From Parapedobacter deserti (lineage in GTDB: Bacteria > Bacteroidota > Bacteroidia > Sphingobacteriales > Sphingobacteriaceae): a stretch of 64,000 nt of DNA. The notes beneath the pieces are model-generated. The model saw only the letters and a program-made list of their open reading frames with translations. It searched no databases and was not told the DNA's origin. The position numbers were made by a program, and so were the translations under genes. Position 1 is the first letter of the stretch; each line of letters begins with the position of its first letter. Shown piece after piece: positions 8,780 through 18,900 of the stretch. The stretch is from positions 992,001 through 1,056,000 of the forward strand of contig NZ_JBHRTA010000038.1 in NCBI RefSeq assembly GCF_042646065.1, given 5' to 3'.

Positions 8780-10555
8780 TTATAGATGGTTTTTGTGTTG
8801 TTTTACTTCGCTTGTAAGCTGAAAGACCATCGCAATAAGCTCTTCTTTAAACTGAGCGGCACCATATTCACCTTTCTCGATCAGGCGGAGTTTCCGTTCC
8901 CATGCGCCTGTAAGCTCAGCGCTTTTCAGCAATTCGTTTTGGATGGTGTCAATAAGGTTAATGCCGGTTTGCGTTGCCACCAACTTCCTTTTTTGCCTTT
9001 CAATGTACTTCCTTTTGAAGAGCGTTTCGATGATGTTGGCCCGAGTTGAAGGGCGGCCGATGCCGTTTTCCTTCAGTAAATCGCGCACTTCATCGTCGTC
9101 CACGTGCTTGCCGGCGGTCTCCATGGCGCGCAGCAATGTGGCTTCAGTATACGCCTTGGGTGCTTTGGTGCGCCCCTTGTGGATAAATGGCATGTGTGGC
9201 CCTTGTTCGCCGACCTCAAACAGCGGGATTTCCTGCTCGTCGTCTGCCGGGGAGTCGGTTTTCTTTGTTTCCTTAGGGTATATCGTACGCCAGCCAGGCT
9301 CCAGTATCTGCTTGCCAGACACACGGAATGGAACAGTGCCCGCCCTGCCCTCCACGGTGGTGTTCGATACTTTACATGCTGGGTAGAAGACGGCGAGAAA
9401 TCGCCTTGCCACGAGGTCGTAAACACGCTTTTCGTCGAGCGGTAATGTCTCAGGCGATACGTCCGTTGGGATTATGGCGTGGTGGTCGGTTACTTTAGAA
9501 TCATTGAATACCGCCTTGGATTTTGGGATCGGTTCTTGAAGGATTGGAGCCGTCAGCGCCTTGTAATGTTTCATGCTTCCGAGGATACCTGGTACCTGTT
9601 GGTGCAAGTCTTCCGAAAGGTATGTGGTATCTACTCGCGGGTAGGTCACAAATTTCTTTTCATAAAGGGCCTGGATGTGCTTCAGCGTATCGTCCGCCGA
9701 GAGGCTGTATTTCTTGTTAGCATCTACCTGCAATGACGTTAGGTCATATAATCGAGGATTGCGCTCTGTACCTTCCCTGGTTTCGGCCGAAACGATTTCA
9801 AAAGTGTGCCCTTGGAGGTATTCGAGGCCCTTTTCCGCACGTTCAGCGGTTTCTAAGCGGGCGATGGTGGCCACAAACACGGTATCCCTATAGGTGGTTT
9901 TCAATTCCCAGTAGTCTTCCGGCTTGAACGCGTTGATTTCCTTTTGACGCTGTACGAGCATAGCCAAAGTGGGGGTTTGCACGCGGCCGATGGAAAGCAC
10001 CGATCTTTCTGTGCCGTACTTCGTGGTAAAGAGACGCGTGGCATTGATGCCGAGCAGCCAGTCGCCCATTGCCCTCGCACTGCCTGCGGCGTACAGGTTG
10101 TCGTAATCTGCTGCTGGCCTGAGCTTGCTGAACCCTTCTCGTATGGCTGCCTCGGTCAGCGATGATATCCATAGCCGTTTCACGGGTGCCTTGCAGCGGG
10201 TTTTGAGCAGTACCCAACGTTGTATAAGCTCGCCCTCCTGCCCGGCGTCACCGCAGTTGATTACTTCGTCGCAATCAGCCACAAGGCGTTCGATAATGCT
10301 GAACTGCTTTTCTACACCTTTATTGGAAATAAGCTTAATACCGAACGAAGGTGGGATGATCGGAAGGTGGGCAAGTTGCCACGATTTCCACGTCGGCATG
10401 TAATCATGCGGTTCCTTCAGGGTGCAGAGGTGCCCAAACGTCCATGTAACGCGGTAACCGTTGCCCTCATAGTAGCCGTCCATGCGTACGGTGGCCCCGA
10501 TCACTTGTGCGATGTCTTTCGCAACGCTGGGTTTTTCGGCTATACAGACCTTCAT
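8780..10555 (-). CDS. topB: DNA topoisomerase III (type IA)
   Basis: Relaxes and decatenates DNA through a single-strand break; 591 residues, somewhat shorter than E. coli TopB because it lacks the long C-terminal tail. The N-terminal Toprim domain starts KVCIAEKPSVAKDIA and its acidic cluster reads CGDAGQEGE, in which the second Asp of the usual DxD is replaced by Gly. The active-site tyrosine is Tyr305 in VTYPRVDT. GRPSTRANIIETL near residue 495 is the conserved type IA motif. No zinc fingers are present. It stands alone, divergent from the beta-lactamase gene. Confidence 0.93.
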   Translation of the reverse strand: MKVCIAEKPSVAKDIAQVIGATVRMDGYYEGNGYRVTWTFGHLCTLKEPHDYMPTWKSWQLAHLPIIPPSFGIKLISNKGVEKQFSIIERLVADCDEVINCGDAGQEGELIQRWVLLKTRCKAPVKRLWISSLTEAAIREGFSKLRPAADYDNLYAAGSARAMGDWLLGINATRLFTTKYGTERSVLSIGRVQTPTLAMLVQRQKEINAFKPEDYWELKTTYRDTVFVATIARLETAERAEKGLEYLQGHTFEIVSAETREGTERNPRLYDLTSLQVDANKKYSLSADDTLKHIQALYEKKFVTYPRVDTTYLSEDLHQQVPGILGSMKHYKALTAPILQEPIPKSKAVFNDSKVTDHHAIIPTDVSPETLPLDEKRVYDLVARRFLAVFYPACKVSNTTVEGRAGTVPFRVSGKQILEPGWRTIYPKETKKTDSPADDEQEIPLFEVGEQGPHMPFIHKGRTKAPKAYTEATLLRAMETAGKHVDDDEVRDLLKENGIGRPSTRANIIETLFKRKYIERQKRKLVATQTGINLIDTIQNELLKSAELTGAWERKLRLIEKGEYGAAQFKEELIAMVFQLTSEVKQHKNHL

Positions 10556-10744
10556 CGTTTCCGTGGCTCGGCAATAGTTGTTTCAGCGATGGGTTCCATT
10601 GACAAATGGTGTTTTTCTTTTTAGGCGTAAAAGTAAGGTATATTTCTTATAGTTCTGAATGCAAAAAAGCAATTCCAAGGAAAACCGTATAATTGCAGCA
10701 GCGTTTCGTCTTAGACGAGCAGTTCGAATACCCAAAGCATACAA

Positions 10745-11488
10745 ATGACACAGAGCTTACAAGCACTATGTTTGGCATTGATTGCCGGAATAACCTCGCT
10801 TTTCGGGCAGGATCTTGACTATATTTCGGAAAACCTCGTTATCCGCAAGCTTGCGGACGGTGTTTACATGCACACCTCATTTTTGGAGACTCAAGACTTC
10901 GGAAAAGTGCCCTGCAATGGCATGGTCGTGTCAGATGGGAGGGAAGCCGTGGTATTTGATACACCGGCTACGGACTCCATATCCTCAGCATTGATCGATT
11001 GGGTAGAAGACCAACTGAAATGTAGTATAAAAGCAGTCATCCCTACACATTTTCATGCAGACTGTTTGGGCGGCTTGGATGAATTCCATAGACGTCGTAT
11101 ACCATCTTACGCCAATAGCCTGACCATTGTGCTTGCATCAGCGAATGGCTCGACAGTGCCGCAGCATAGTTTTGACGATATGCTCGAGCTGGCGGTTGGA
11201 AGCAAGAATGTAATTGCTGATTTTATTGGAGCAGGCCATACACGAGATAACGTCGTGGGCTACTTCCCGGACGAGCGTATCCTTTTCGGGGGATGCCTGA
11301 TTAAAGCAGTGGGATCAGATGAAGGGAATTTGGCGGATGCCTTGGTAGATCACTGGACCTTGACAGGCATCAAGCTGAAGGCCAAATATCCTGAAGCAAA
11401 ACTGGTAATTCCCGGGCACGGTGAGCCGGGTGATACATCGTTGTTAGACTATACCATTCAGCTGTTCGAGCAATATCGGGCAAACTGA
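10745..11488 (+). CDS. bla: Subclass B1 metallo-beta-lactamase
   Basis: Secreted zinc hydrolase of 247 residues; the signal peptide ends near residue 21 (SLFGQ). The zinc ligands of subclass B1 are all present: His102, His104 and Asp106 (THFHADCLGG), His165 (GAGHTRDN), Cys184 (FGGCLIK) and His225 (IPGHG). Cys184 separates it from B3 enzymes, and the first His of HxHxD from B2. The gene has no transposon, integron or insertion sequence around it, so it looks like a resident chromosomal gene. Members of this family hydrolyse a wide range of beta-lactams; the actual spectrum cannot be read from sequence. Confidence 0.92.
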   Translation: MTQSLQALCLALIAGITSLFGQDLDYISENLVIRKLADGVYMHTSFLETQDFGKVPCNGMVVSDGREAVVFDTPATDSISSALIDWVEDQLKCSIKAVIPTHFHADCLGGLDEFHRRRIPSYANSLTIVLASANGSTVPQHSFDDMLELAVGSKNVIADFIGAGHTRDNVVGYFPDERILFGGCLIKAVGSDEGNLADALVDHWTLTGIKLKAKYPEAKLVIPGHGEPGDTSLLDYTIQLFEQYRAN

Positions 11489-11516
11489 TGTAAATGCATC
11501 GGCACAAATTTATACA

Positions 11517-11876
11517 ATGAACATTCAACCCCACAAAATAGACGGCAAGGAAATTGCTGAAATCACCTCGGATAAGATAATTATCCAGCACACCGACGAT
11601 GCGTTGGATCTAATGGGCAACATCTACTATCAAGGCTTTGAAAGTATGATACTTTATGAAAAGAATATTACTGCAGACTTCTTCGATTTGAAGAATAAAA
11701 TGGCGGGCGATATCCTTCAAAAATTTTCGAACTACCGTATCCGTCTCGCAATTGTCGGAGATTTTTCTAATCTATCAAGCAAAAGCCTGAAGGAATTTAT
11801 TTACGAGAGCAACAAGGGAAAACACGTCAATTTTGTCGCCTCCCTCAATGAAGCATTGGACTCGTTAACCCGGTAA
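11517..11876 (+). CDS. DUF4180 domain protein
   Basis: A 119-residue cytoplasmic protein covering the whole DUF4180 family: an N-terminal strand-rich part, then YQGFESMILYEKNI and FFDLKNKMAGDILQKFSNYRI cores, ending in NFVASLNEALDSL. The fold is thought to resemble STAS-like domains, but the function is unknown. It starts 28 bases after the beta-lactamase stop and may be co-transcribed with it. Confidence 0.85.
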   Translation: MNIQPHKIDGKEIAEITSDKIIIQHTDDALDLMGNIYYQGFESMILYEKNITADFFDLKNKMAGDILQKFSNYRIRLAIVGDFSNLSSKSLKEFIYESNKGKHVNFVASLNEALDSLTR

Positions 11877-11926
11877 AGATGAATACTGCTGGACAGGAAG
11901 ACCATTTGATCCACTTGCTGCGTTTA

Positions 11927-12649
11927 CTATATTTGAATAGAAGCGCTTGGGGCCCGATGGTCGCTTGATTGGAATTTTAGAATCGACATGGCCCGGTTGA
12001 ATTCCGGGTGGAGCGGGGCTTCTATCGTCACATCCGATCCGCTAACGGGATGCCTGAAGTGCAGTTTGCTCGCATGTAACAACATGGTGTCCATGTTGTA
12101 CGTCTGCTTCCAAAGTTTGTTCTGTTTGTTGCAGCCATGAGGCCGATCCCCGATAATCGGGTGTAGAATGTGTGCGAAATGCCGCCGCAATTGATGCATT
12201 CGGCCGGTTTCGGGCACGGCCCTAACGAGTGAATAGCGTGAGGTCTGGTGTTTGCCGGACGGAAGTGCTACTTCAGCTGTTGCTATGGTCCAAAATCGGG
12301 TCAGCGCGTTTTGCATGGTGCCGCTTTCCTTTTTTAAAGGGTAGTCGATCTCACCTTTCAGCGGTGCGTAGCCCCGCAATACAGCGACATACGTCTTTTC
12401 CGTCTGCCGAGCTGCAAAAAGCTGCTGCATCATGCTATCGCTGGTTTTATCAAGCGAAAAAAGCAGTATACCACTGGTTTTCCGGTCTAACCTGTGGGCG
12501 GGATAGACCGGCTTTCCGATCTGATCGCGCAAAAGTTGGAGCGCGAACATCGAGACATCTTTCGCGATCGAAGATCGGTGGACCAGTAGCCCGGGAGGCT
12601 TGTTGACCGCGATCAAATGCTCGTCTTTATATAGGACATCGAGTGTCAT
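11927..12649 (-). CDS. truC: RluA-family tRNA pseudouridine synthase, TruC-like
   Basis: Converts a tRNA uridine (U65 in the TruC subfamily) to pseudouridine; 240 residues. The catalytic Asp55 is in HRLDRKTSG, and RMHQLRRHFAHILHPIIGD is the conserved C-terminal motif. The frame is open to an ATG at 12706, but the ATG at 12647-12649 gives MTLDVLYKDE, which matches the start of E. coli TruC and follows the previous stop by 13 bases. It probably shares a transcript with the DUF4342 gene. The assignment to TruC rather than another RluA member rests on size and the N-terminus. Confidence 0.85.
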   Translation of the reverse strand: MTLDVLYKDEHLIAVNKPPGLLVHRSSIAKDVSMFALQLLRDQIGKPVYPAHRLDRKTSGILLFSLDKTSDSMMQQLFAARQTEKTYVAVLRGYAPLKGEIDYPLKKESGTMQNALTRFWTIATAEVALPSGKHQTSRYSLVRAVPETGRMHQLRRHFAHILHPIIGDRPHGCNKQNKLWKQTYNMDTMLLHASKLHFRHPVSGSDVTIEAPLHPEFNRAMSILKFQSSDHRAPSASIQI

Positions 12650-12662
12650 TCCCGCCGTTTGG

Positions 12663-12935
12663 TTAATCCCCGGGTTGTTCGCCGGAAGCGGGTTCGTTGT
12701 CTTCATACCGTTCGACAGTGATCGTACATTCGGTTAACAGCGCGGCAGCAGCACCGATGGCGGCAAGCAGGGGAGCCAACAGGGCACCGACTACGCCAAC
12801 CGTCACCGGGAAGCTCATAATTTCCTTGCCTGATTTATCGGAGATGATGATTTTTCGGACATTGCCTTCGGCAACGATATCCTTGATTTTCTTCAACAGC
12901 TCCTCGCCCCTGACAAAAAACGATTCTTTTTTCAT
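12663..12935 (-). CDS. DUF4342 domain protein
   Basis: A 90-residue protein. The cytoplasmic N-terminal part (FFVRGEELLKKIKDIVAEGN, then KIIISDKSGKEIMSFP) is followed by a hydrophobic stretch at about residues 45-68 (VGVVGALLAPLLAAIGAAAA) and a short charged tail. This is the DUF4342 pattern; the function is unknown. The ATG at 12933-12935 is preferred over an upstream in-frame codon at 12974 because MKKESFFVRGEE is where the family begins. Confidence 0.8.
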   Translation of the reverse strand: MKKESFFVRGEELLKKIKDIVAEGNVRKIIISDKSGKEIMSFPVTVGVVGALLAPLLAAIGAAAALLTECTITVERYEDNEPASGEQPGD

Positions 12936-13039
12936 AATGCTTATTACGTCGTAAAGGTAACAACCCTTAATCAAAATTTCGATAGGATCTTTTCACAGCG
13001 TGCCAGCCTTGCTTCGCCGCATACTTTCTTCAGTCAAGG

Positions 13040-13135
13040 CTATTTGGTCGGCGGCCAGCCGGATTCCCCAACTGCCGCTGCCGTATCCCAGTCGGAGTGA
13101 AGGATGTGCTGCGTGGCCATAAAAATGAGTTTCAT
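13040..13135 (-). CDS. Possible 31-residue peptide coupled to the SDR gene, or a gene remnant
   Basis: The ATG (13133-13135) overlaps the TGA of the upstream SDR gene as ATGA, the classic arrangement for translational coupling. The peptide begins MKLIFMATQHILHSDWDTAA and ends SGWPPTK. No family is recognised. It could equally be the trimmed end of an older gene. Only the overlap supports it. Confidence 0.25.
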   Translation of the reverse strand: MKLIFMATQHILHSDWDTAAAVGESGWPPTK

Positions 13136-13845
13136 GGGTTGGTCGAGAAAATAGAGCCGTTGGCAATCAACGCCCGTCGTTTCATTTTCAGCATGTCTCT
13201 CACCCATTCCGCAAAATCTTCCGGCTGAAGCACCTTTTCTGGATTACCGTCCGTCAAGCCGGCTTCAATACTCATATCGGTCGCGATCGTGCTTGGGGTA
13301 AGGGTAAATACCCGGATGTTGCGCTTGCGAAGTTCGCCCATCAACGACTGTGAAAAAGCGATGACAGCAGCCTTGGACGCGCAGTATGCCGACATGCTGG
13401 GTGCTCCTTTTAAACCTGCGGTCGATGCAATGTTGACAATGTCACCTTCGCCACGTTTTTTCATATAAGGAATAACAGCTTTAGCGGTGTAGTACACCCC
13501 AAATAAATTTGTTTGGATAATATTTTCCCACTCATCGATGGCCATTTCTTCAACTGATCCAAATGTCGCCACGCCTGCATTGTTGATGAGGATGTCTATA
13601 CCGCCAAGCTTATCGGCAAGCCCGGCAATGCCGTCTGTAACCGCCGTCGCTTGGCCTACCGGGAATGCGGCATGATATGCCGCGATACCCAGCTTTTTGA
13701 GTTCCTCTACAGCAACAGCAAGGCTGCTGGCGTTGCGTCCTGTTATTCCGATATTGACGCCTTCTCTGGCCAAGGTTAGCGCTAAAGCTTTTCCTAAGCC
13801 CCTGCCGCCACCCGTAATAATTGCATTTTTTCCTTCTAATTCCAT
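13132..13845 (-). CDS. Short-chain dehydrogenase/reductase, FabG-like
   Basis: NAD(P)-dependent oxidoreductase of 237 residues with the classical SDR signature: cofactor motif TGGGRGLG (residues 11-18), NNAG near residue 90, catalytic Ser in NIASTAG and Tyr/Lys in YCASK. The similarity to 3-oxoacyl-ACP reductases is general, and the substrate cannot be deduced. The C-terminus (SIFSTNP) is typical of a group found in Bacteroidota. Confidence 0.9.
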   Translation of the reverse strand: MELEGKNAIITGGGRGLGKALALTLAREGVNIGITGRNASSLAVAVEELKKLGIAAYHAAFPVGQATAVTDGIAGLADKLGGIDILINNAGVATFGSVEEMAIDEWENIIQTNLFGVYYTAKAVIPYMKKRGEGDIVNIASTAGLKGAPSMSAYCASKAAVIAFSQSLMGELRKRNIRVFTLTPSTIATDMSIEAGLTDGNPEKVLQPEDFAEWVRDMLKMKRRALIANGSIFSTNP

Positions 13846-14002
13846 ATCATTATGTTTTTATTGCAACCTTGTTCTGCGACGGCCACTGTGGTAATTGGCC
13901 ACTGTGGCTTCCGCATGGTAGTGTTTAGCAAAATTAGTAAAAGGCACTTTTTACTACAAATGCTTTTGTCTTGCAATAGCTCATCGCATAAGTTGGCCAT
14001 AC

Positions 14003-14470
14003 TCATTTAGGTCCACCTTCCAGCCGCTCCACAAGCTGCTCCAGCAACGGAACCTGCCGCTCATTAATCAATTGTTTGGCGTCCAGCAGCGTAAACCACC
14101 CGGATTTGTCTATTTCAGGGAAAGAACGCCGTTTGCCCGACCGCGGTGGCCACTCCAACTCAAAGGTGTTACTCACTACGCTTTCGGGGTTTAAATCAGC
14201 TTCTACTGCCCAGCAAATTACTTGCTTGCCACCTTTCTGTACCACTGCGTTTAGTGGAATAAATGGGCCATCGAGGGGTATTCCCGTTTCTTCTTCGAAC
14301 TCCCGGACCGCTGTTTCAAGGGGTTCTTCAGGCGGTATGATTTCACCTTTGGGAATGGTCCAAGCACCGGCGTCTCTCTTCGCAAAGAATGGACCGCCGG
14401 GGTGTACCAGAAAGAATTGGATTTCTGAGGCCGTACGGCGAAACACGAGTATACCTGCGCTTTGTTTCAT
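14003..14470 (-). CDS. NUDIX hydrolase
   Basis: Hydrolyses a nucleoside diphosphate linked to another group; cytoplasmic, 155 residues. The complete Nudix box runs from Gly42 to Ile64 with Glu48, Arg56, Glu57, Glu60 and Glu61 in place. The start SAGILVFRR and the phrase AWTIPKGE are typical of the diadenosine-polyphosphate or ADP-ribose hydrolase type, but the substrate is uncertain. Single gene, divergent from sbcD. Confidence 0.9.
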   Translation of the reverse strand: MKQSAGILVFRRTASEIQFFLVHPGGPFFAKRDAGAWTIPKGEIIPPEEPLETAVREFEEETGIPLDGPFIPLNAVVQKGGKQVICWAVEADLNPESVVSNTFELEWPPRSGKRRSFPEIDKSGWFTLLDAKQLINERQVPLLEQLVERLEGGPK

Positions 14471-14664
14471 GACGTCTTGGAGTTTGCAAGATACCTATTT
14501 TCCGTTACTGTTTTATCCGCACTCCATTTTATATACAACAATTTTTTAATGGCAACCGGGAGACCGACGCGGATATTTGCTAAATTGATGACCATGTTGT
14601 AATTTGCATGACACAATGGATCGGTGAGTCACACGCCCTAAATATAACGAACATCAGTAAACGA

Positions 14665-15918
14665 ATGAACATCCTCCACACTGCCGACTGGCACTTGGGC
14701 CAACTCTTTCACGAGTACGACCGCACCTACGAACACCAGCAGTTCTTGGACTGGCTGGTTCAGACACTGGAGCAGGAGAGGGTTGATGTACTGCTTATCA
14801 GCGGCGACGTGTTCGATCTGACTAATCCGTCCGCTGTCTCCATCCGGCAATTTTATGCCTTTCTTAGCCGGGCCAGCCAAGCCTGCCCAAATATCCAGAT
14901 CGTCGTCACCGCCGGTAACCACGACTCCGCGTCGCGGTTGGAGTCGCCAAAACCATTGCTGGAGTCGTCCAACATCCACATTATCGGTCTGGTTGAAAAA
15001 AATGACGACGGTAACATCGATTACGATAAACTCATCGTCCCCCTTGTCAAAGACGGGAATATAAATGTCTGGTGCATCGCTGTGCCATTCCTGCGCACGG
15101 GCGACTATCCCGCCATCGCCGACTGCGACAATCCCTATGCGGAAGGCGTAGCTGCGCTGTACCACGACCTATACGAGGCTGCGAAAAGCAAACAGCAACC
15201 CGGACAGGACATCATCGCCATGGGGCATCTCCACGCCCGGGGCGCGGAGACGTCCGATATGGACAACGCGGAACGGCTCATCATGGGTGGCGTTGAGTGC
15301 ATTGCCGCATCGGCGTTTCCCGAAGACATCGCCTATGTTGCCCTTGGCCACATCCACAAGGCGCAGCGGCTCGGCGGCAGGGAGCATATCCGGTATAGCG
15401 GCAGTCCACTGCCGATGTCATTCTCGGAGATCAACTACAAGCATCAGGTTATCCTATTTAGCCTGCGAGAAGGGCAGCTCAAGCCACCCCGTGGTATCGT
15501 AGTACCAGTTACCGTGCCCTTGCTCAAAGTGCCAAGGATACACAGCCGCGTGGAAGAAGCGTTGCTCGCTTTGCAGCAATTGCCTGTGGCGCATGGAAAG
15601 GATCGCGCCACAGCTCCCTATTTGCAGGTGTCCATTTTGCTTGATGCGCCAGAGCCGGGCCTCAGGCATAAGATTGAGCAAGCGATAGCAGACAAACACG
15701 TTCGCCTTGCGCGCATCGATACTCGCTATCCGGAAAAGAAAGACGCTGCCGACCGGGAGCAGGTCATTTCCCCCGACCAGATCCACGCCTTAAAGCCCCT
15801 AGACGTCTTCAAGCAAGTATACCAGTCGCGCTATGGCAATGAAGTTCCGGAGGCCTTGATGGCGCTGTTCAACGAAGTCACCCAGCAGGTCTATGAAAAC
15901 GAAGGAGGCGAAGCATGA
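14665..15918 (+). CDS. sbcD: Exonuclease subunit SbcD (Mre11-like)
   Basis: Nuclease subunit of the SbcCD complex, which cuts hairpins and processes DNA ends; 417 residues. All metallophosphoesterase motifs are present: ADWHLGQ at the N-terminus, SGDVFDL, GNHDSASRLES, GHLHARG and GHIHKAQ. The ATG at 14665 is chosen because MNILHTADWH is the family start; an ATG at 14608 would add 19 unlike residues. It overlaps sbcC by four bases (ATGA), so the two subunits are translated together. Confidence 0.95.
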   Translation: MNILHTADWHLGQLFHEYDRTYEHQQFLDWLVQTLEQERVDVLLISGDVFDLTNPSAVSIRQFYAFLSRASQACPNIQIVVTAGNHDSASRLESPKPLLESSNIHIIGLVEKNDDGNIDYDKLIVPLVKDGNINVWCIAVPFLRTGDYPAIADCDNPYAEGVAALYHDLYEAAKSKQQPGQDIIAMGHLHARGAETSDMDNAERLIMGGVECIAASAFPEDIAYVALGHIHKAQRLGGREHIRYSGSPLPMSFSEINYKHQVILFSLREGQLKPPRGIVVPVTVPLLKVPRIHSRVEEALLALQQLPVAHGKDRATAPYLQVSILLDAPEPGLRHKIEQAIADKHVRLARIDTRYPEKKDAADREQVISPDQIHALKPLDVFKQVYQSRYGNEVPEALMALFNEVTQQVYENEGGEA

Positions 15919-18900
15919 AGATACTCACCATCCGCATCAAAAATCTCGCATCATTGGAAGGCATTACGGAGATCGATTTCACGCAGGAGCCCTTGTGTTC
16001 CGCCGGTATCTTCGCCATCACCGGACCTACCGGCGCGGGCAAGTCCACCATCCTTGATGCACTGTGCTTGGCGCTCTATGCCAAAACCCCGCGTTATCTA
16101 CAAGCCCGCGAAACCGGTATCGAGATTACCGACGTTCAGGGCAGCACCATCAACCAAAGCGACGTACGCGCCATCCTGCGCGATGGCACTGCCGAAGGCT
16201 ACGCAGAGGTCGATTTTGTCGGCATCGACGGTCAGCACTATCGCGCTACATGGAGTGTCCGCCGCGCGCGTAACAGGGTAGAAGGCAGCCTCCAACAAGC
16301 CGGCATTACACTAAAGCACCTAACCACCGGCAGAGATATCGGCGGTAAGAAAACCGAGCTCCTGCCCGAGATCGCCCGGCTGGTCGGCCTCACCTACGAG
16401 CAGTTCATCCGTTCGGTACTGCTAGCACAGGGCGATTTTACCGCGTTCCTGAAGGCCGACAAAGACCAGAAAGCGTCGCTACTCGAAAAGCTTACGGGCA
16501 CGCACATCTATTCCGAGCTATCCAAGAAAGTGTTCGAACGCTACCGCGAAGAAGAGCAGCAGCTTAAACTGCTCCAGCAGCGGCAGGAGGGCATCGTTAT
16601 CTTAACTACCGAAGAACTGACCGAGCTCAAAGCACAGGAAGCCCAACTAGCAACTGCACTCGAGCAGTTTGAGACACAAATCGATGCGACCACCATAGAG
16701 ATCAAATGGCATGAGGCCTTAAGCCGTCACCAAGCTCAAGTCCATGAAGCACAGCAAGCTCTACAGGAACGTCTTGCCGAAAAGACCGAATCGGCCGGGC
16801 GCGAAATGTACCTCAGGCAGGTAGAACAGGTACAACCTGTCCGCATCTCGGTTGATTTGCATCAGGAAGCGACCGAACGTCTCATCCAAAGAAAGCAAAC
16901 ACGCGAAGAAATCCGCAGCCAGCAGCAGCTTTTGGCGCAAAGGGTCAATGATGCTGCAATAGCAACAGCCGAAGCCACCCAATACTTAGAAGCACAAAGC
17001 AGCGCCCAAGAAGCGGCAAGGCCCCAGTTGGCTGAAGCCAATAAATTAGGCATCCAGCTACAAGCCCAGCAAGCGGATCTTGCCGCCGCGCAGCAGCAAT
17101 GGCAAGCCCGGAAAGCCCGATGGGCGGGAAGCCAACAACGGCTTGCGGACAAACAGCGGGAATCCGATACCGTGGAGCAACGGATAGCCGCCCACCATCA
17201 GTGGATAGCGAAGCATGCCAGTCGCCAGCCGGTAGCCGAGCATCACGCGCTCATCGTCACAAAGCTCGCGGAGGGCCGCAAGCAGTTGGAAGCTATCTAC
17301 CGGGCGGCCGCCGATATCGCCCAGTACGAGGCACAAATCCAAGCTAAAACCACGGAACATGCGGAGGCCGCCCAACGTTCAGAACGCCTCGCCAAGCAGG
17401 TCAGTGACGTCCAGGCAGAGATTGCAGCACTACGCAAAGACCTCGCTGCCCTTCCAATCGGCCAGCTCCGCGAAGAAAGCAAAGCTGTGGCTGCCCAGGC
17501 AGAAGCGCTGTTTGCGGCTACTACTCATTGGCGTCAACTTTACCGGGTACAACAAGATGCCCAGCAGCTGCAGCAGAAGCTCGAAGAGCATCAGCTTTTG
17601 CTGAAGGAAAAAGAAGTCCAACTCCAGGACACAACTAACGCCCTTCAATCCATCACGGAGCAACGTAAAGCTTCAATTGCTATGCTCGAGAAAGCCATGG
17701 TTGCTGCATCGGCCGATGTCGAAATCCTGCGCAGCCAATTGACGGATGGCCAGCCGTGCCCCGTATGCGGCAGCCGAACCCATCCTTACGCCCACGGAAG
17801 CCCCCAGCTCAATCACGTGCTGGATGAATTGCGAAAAGTGCACGAGACCATCGAACAGACTTACGCCGAACACGTTGCTACTGACAGCAGGCTGTCGCAA
17901 GCAGTTCCCCTACTCCGACAAACCATCAAACAACTCGATATGGAACTGGTCGCAAAGCAACGCGAACTGAGCGAGCATACCTGTCAATGGGGACAATATC
18001 CCGTCAGCCAGGCGTGCGCAGATATTGAGCCGGTCAATAAGGAAGCGTGGTTGGCCGGTCAGGCCCAGCAACTTAAGACGGCCAAAGAACAGGCTTCCGA
18101 GCAATTGGACCGGTATCAGCGCGCGCAGGACGCATTGGATGGCCTCCAGCAGACCTTACAACGTTTACAGGGTGAACATACCGCATCTGCCGATACCGCA
18201 AAAGACTTGGGCCACCATTTGCAGCGCCTAACAGAGCGCCTCACAAGAGCCAAGGAAGAACATGCTTCCCGCAATGCCGAACTGGAAGACATACTGGCCT
18301 CGGTACAGCCCTGTTTCCCAGATGACCAATGGGTTGCCGGCTGGAAGAGCCAAACTGAAGCCTTTCTGGAACACGTCAACACGTTTGCTGCCGAATGGAA
18401 GCACATCACCGAAACGTTGGATGCTGACCGCAATAACCTCATGGTATTGCGCGCCACCATTACCGGCATCCAAAAGGAAGAACAAGACCTCGCCGCAGAG
18501 GTCGCCCTTGCCGGGCGCGATTATGCCGATAAGCAGGCCGTCCTCGAAAATTTGCGGGCAAGCCGCCTGTCGCTGTTCAACGGCGAAGCCGTCGAAACTA
18601 TCGAAGCCCGGTTGAAGCACCGAATCACCAAGGCACAGGAACAGCTGAACATCCGGAGGCAATCGCAAGAGCTGCTGCAAACCGAAAACGCCCAGTTAGA
18701 AGCTACGGCTACGGAAATAGGGCGGGAAATCACCCGGCTGGAAAAGCGCACCGCGGAGCTATCCGGTAAAATCGAACAGTGGCTTTGCGATTACAACGCC
18801 AAACATCAGAGCACACTGGGTAAAGCGCTGCTTCAAAAACTACTTGCCCATCCCTCGGAATGGATCGCCGAAGAGCGGGAGGCCTTATCAGCCATTGAGC

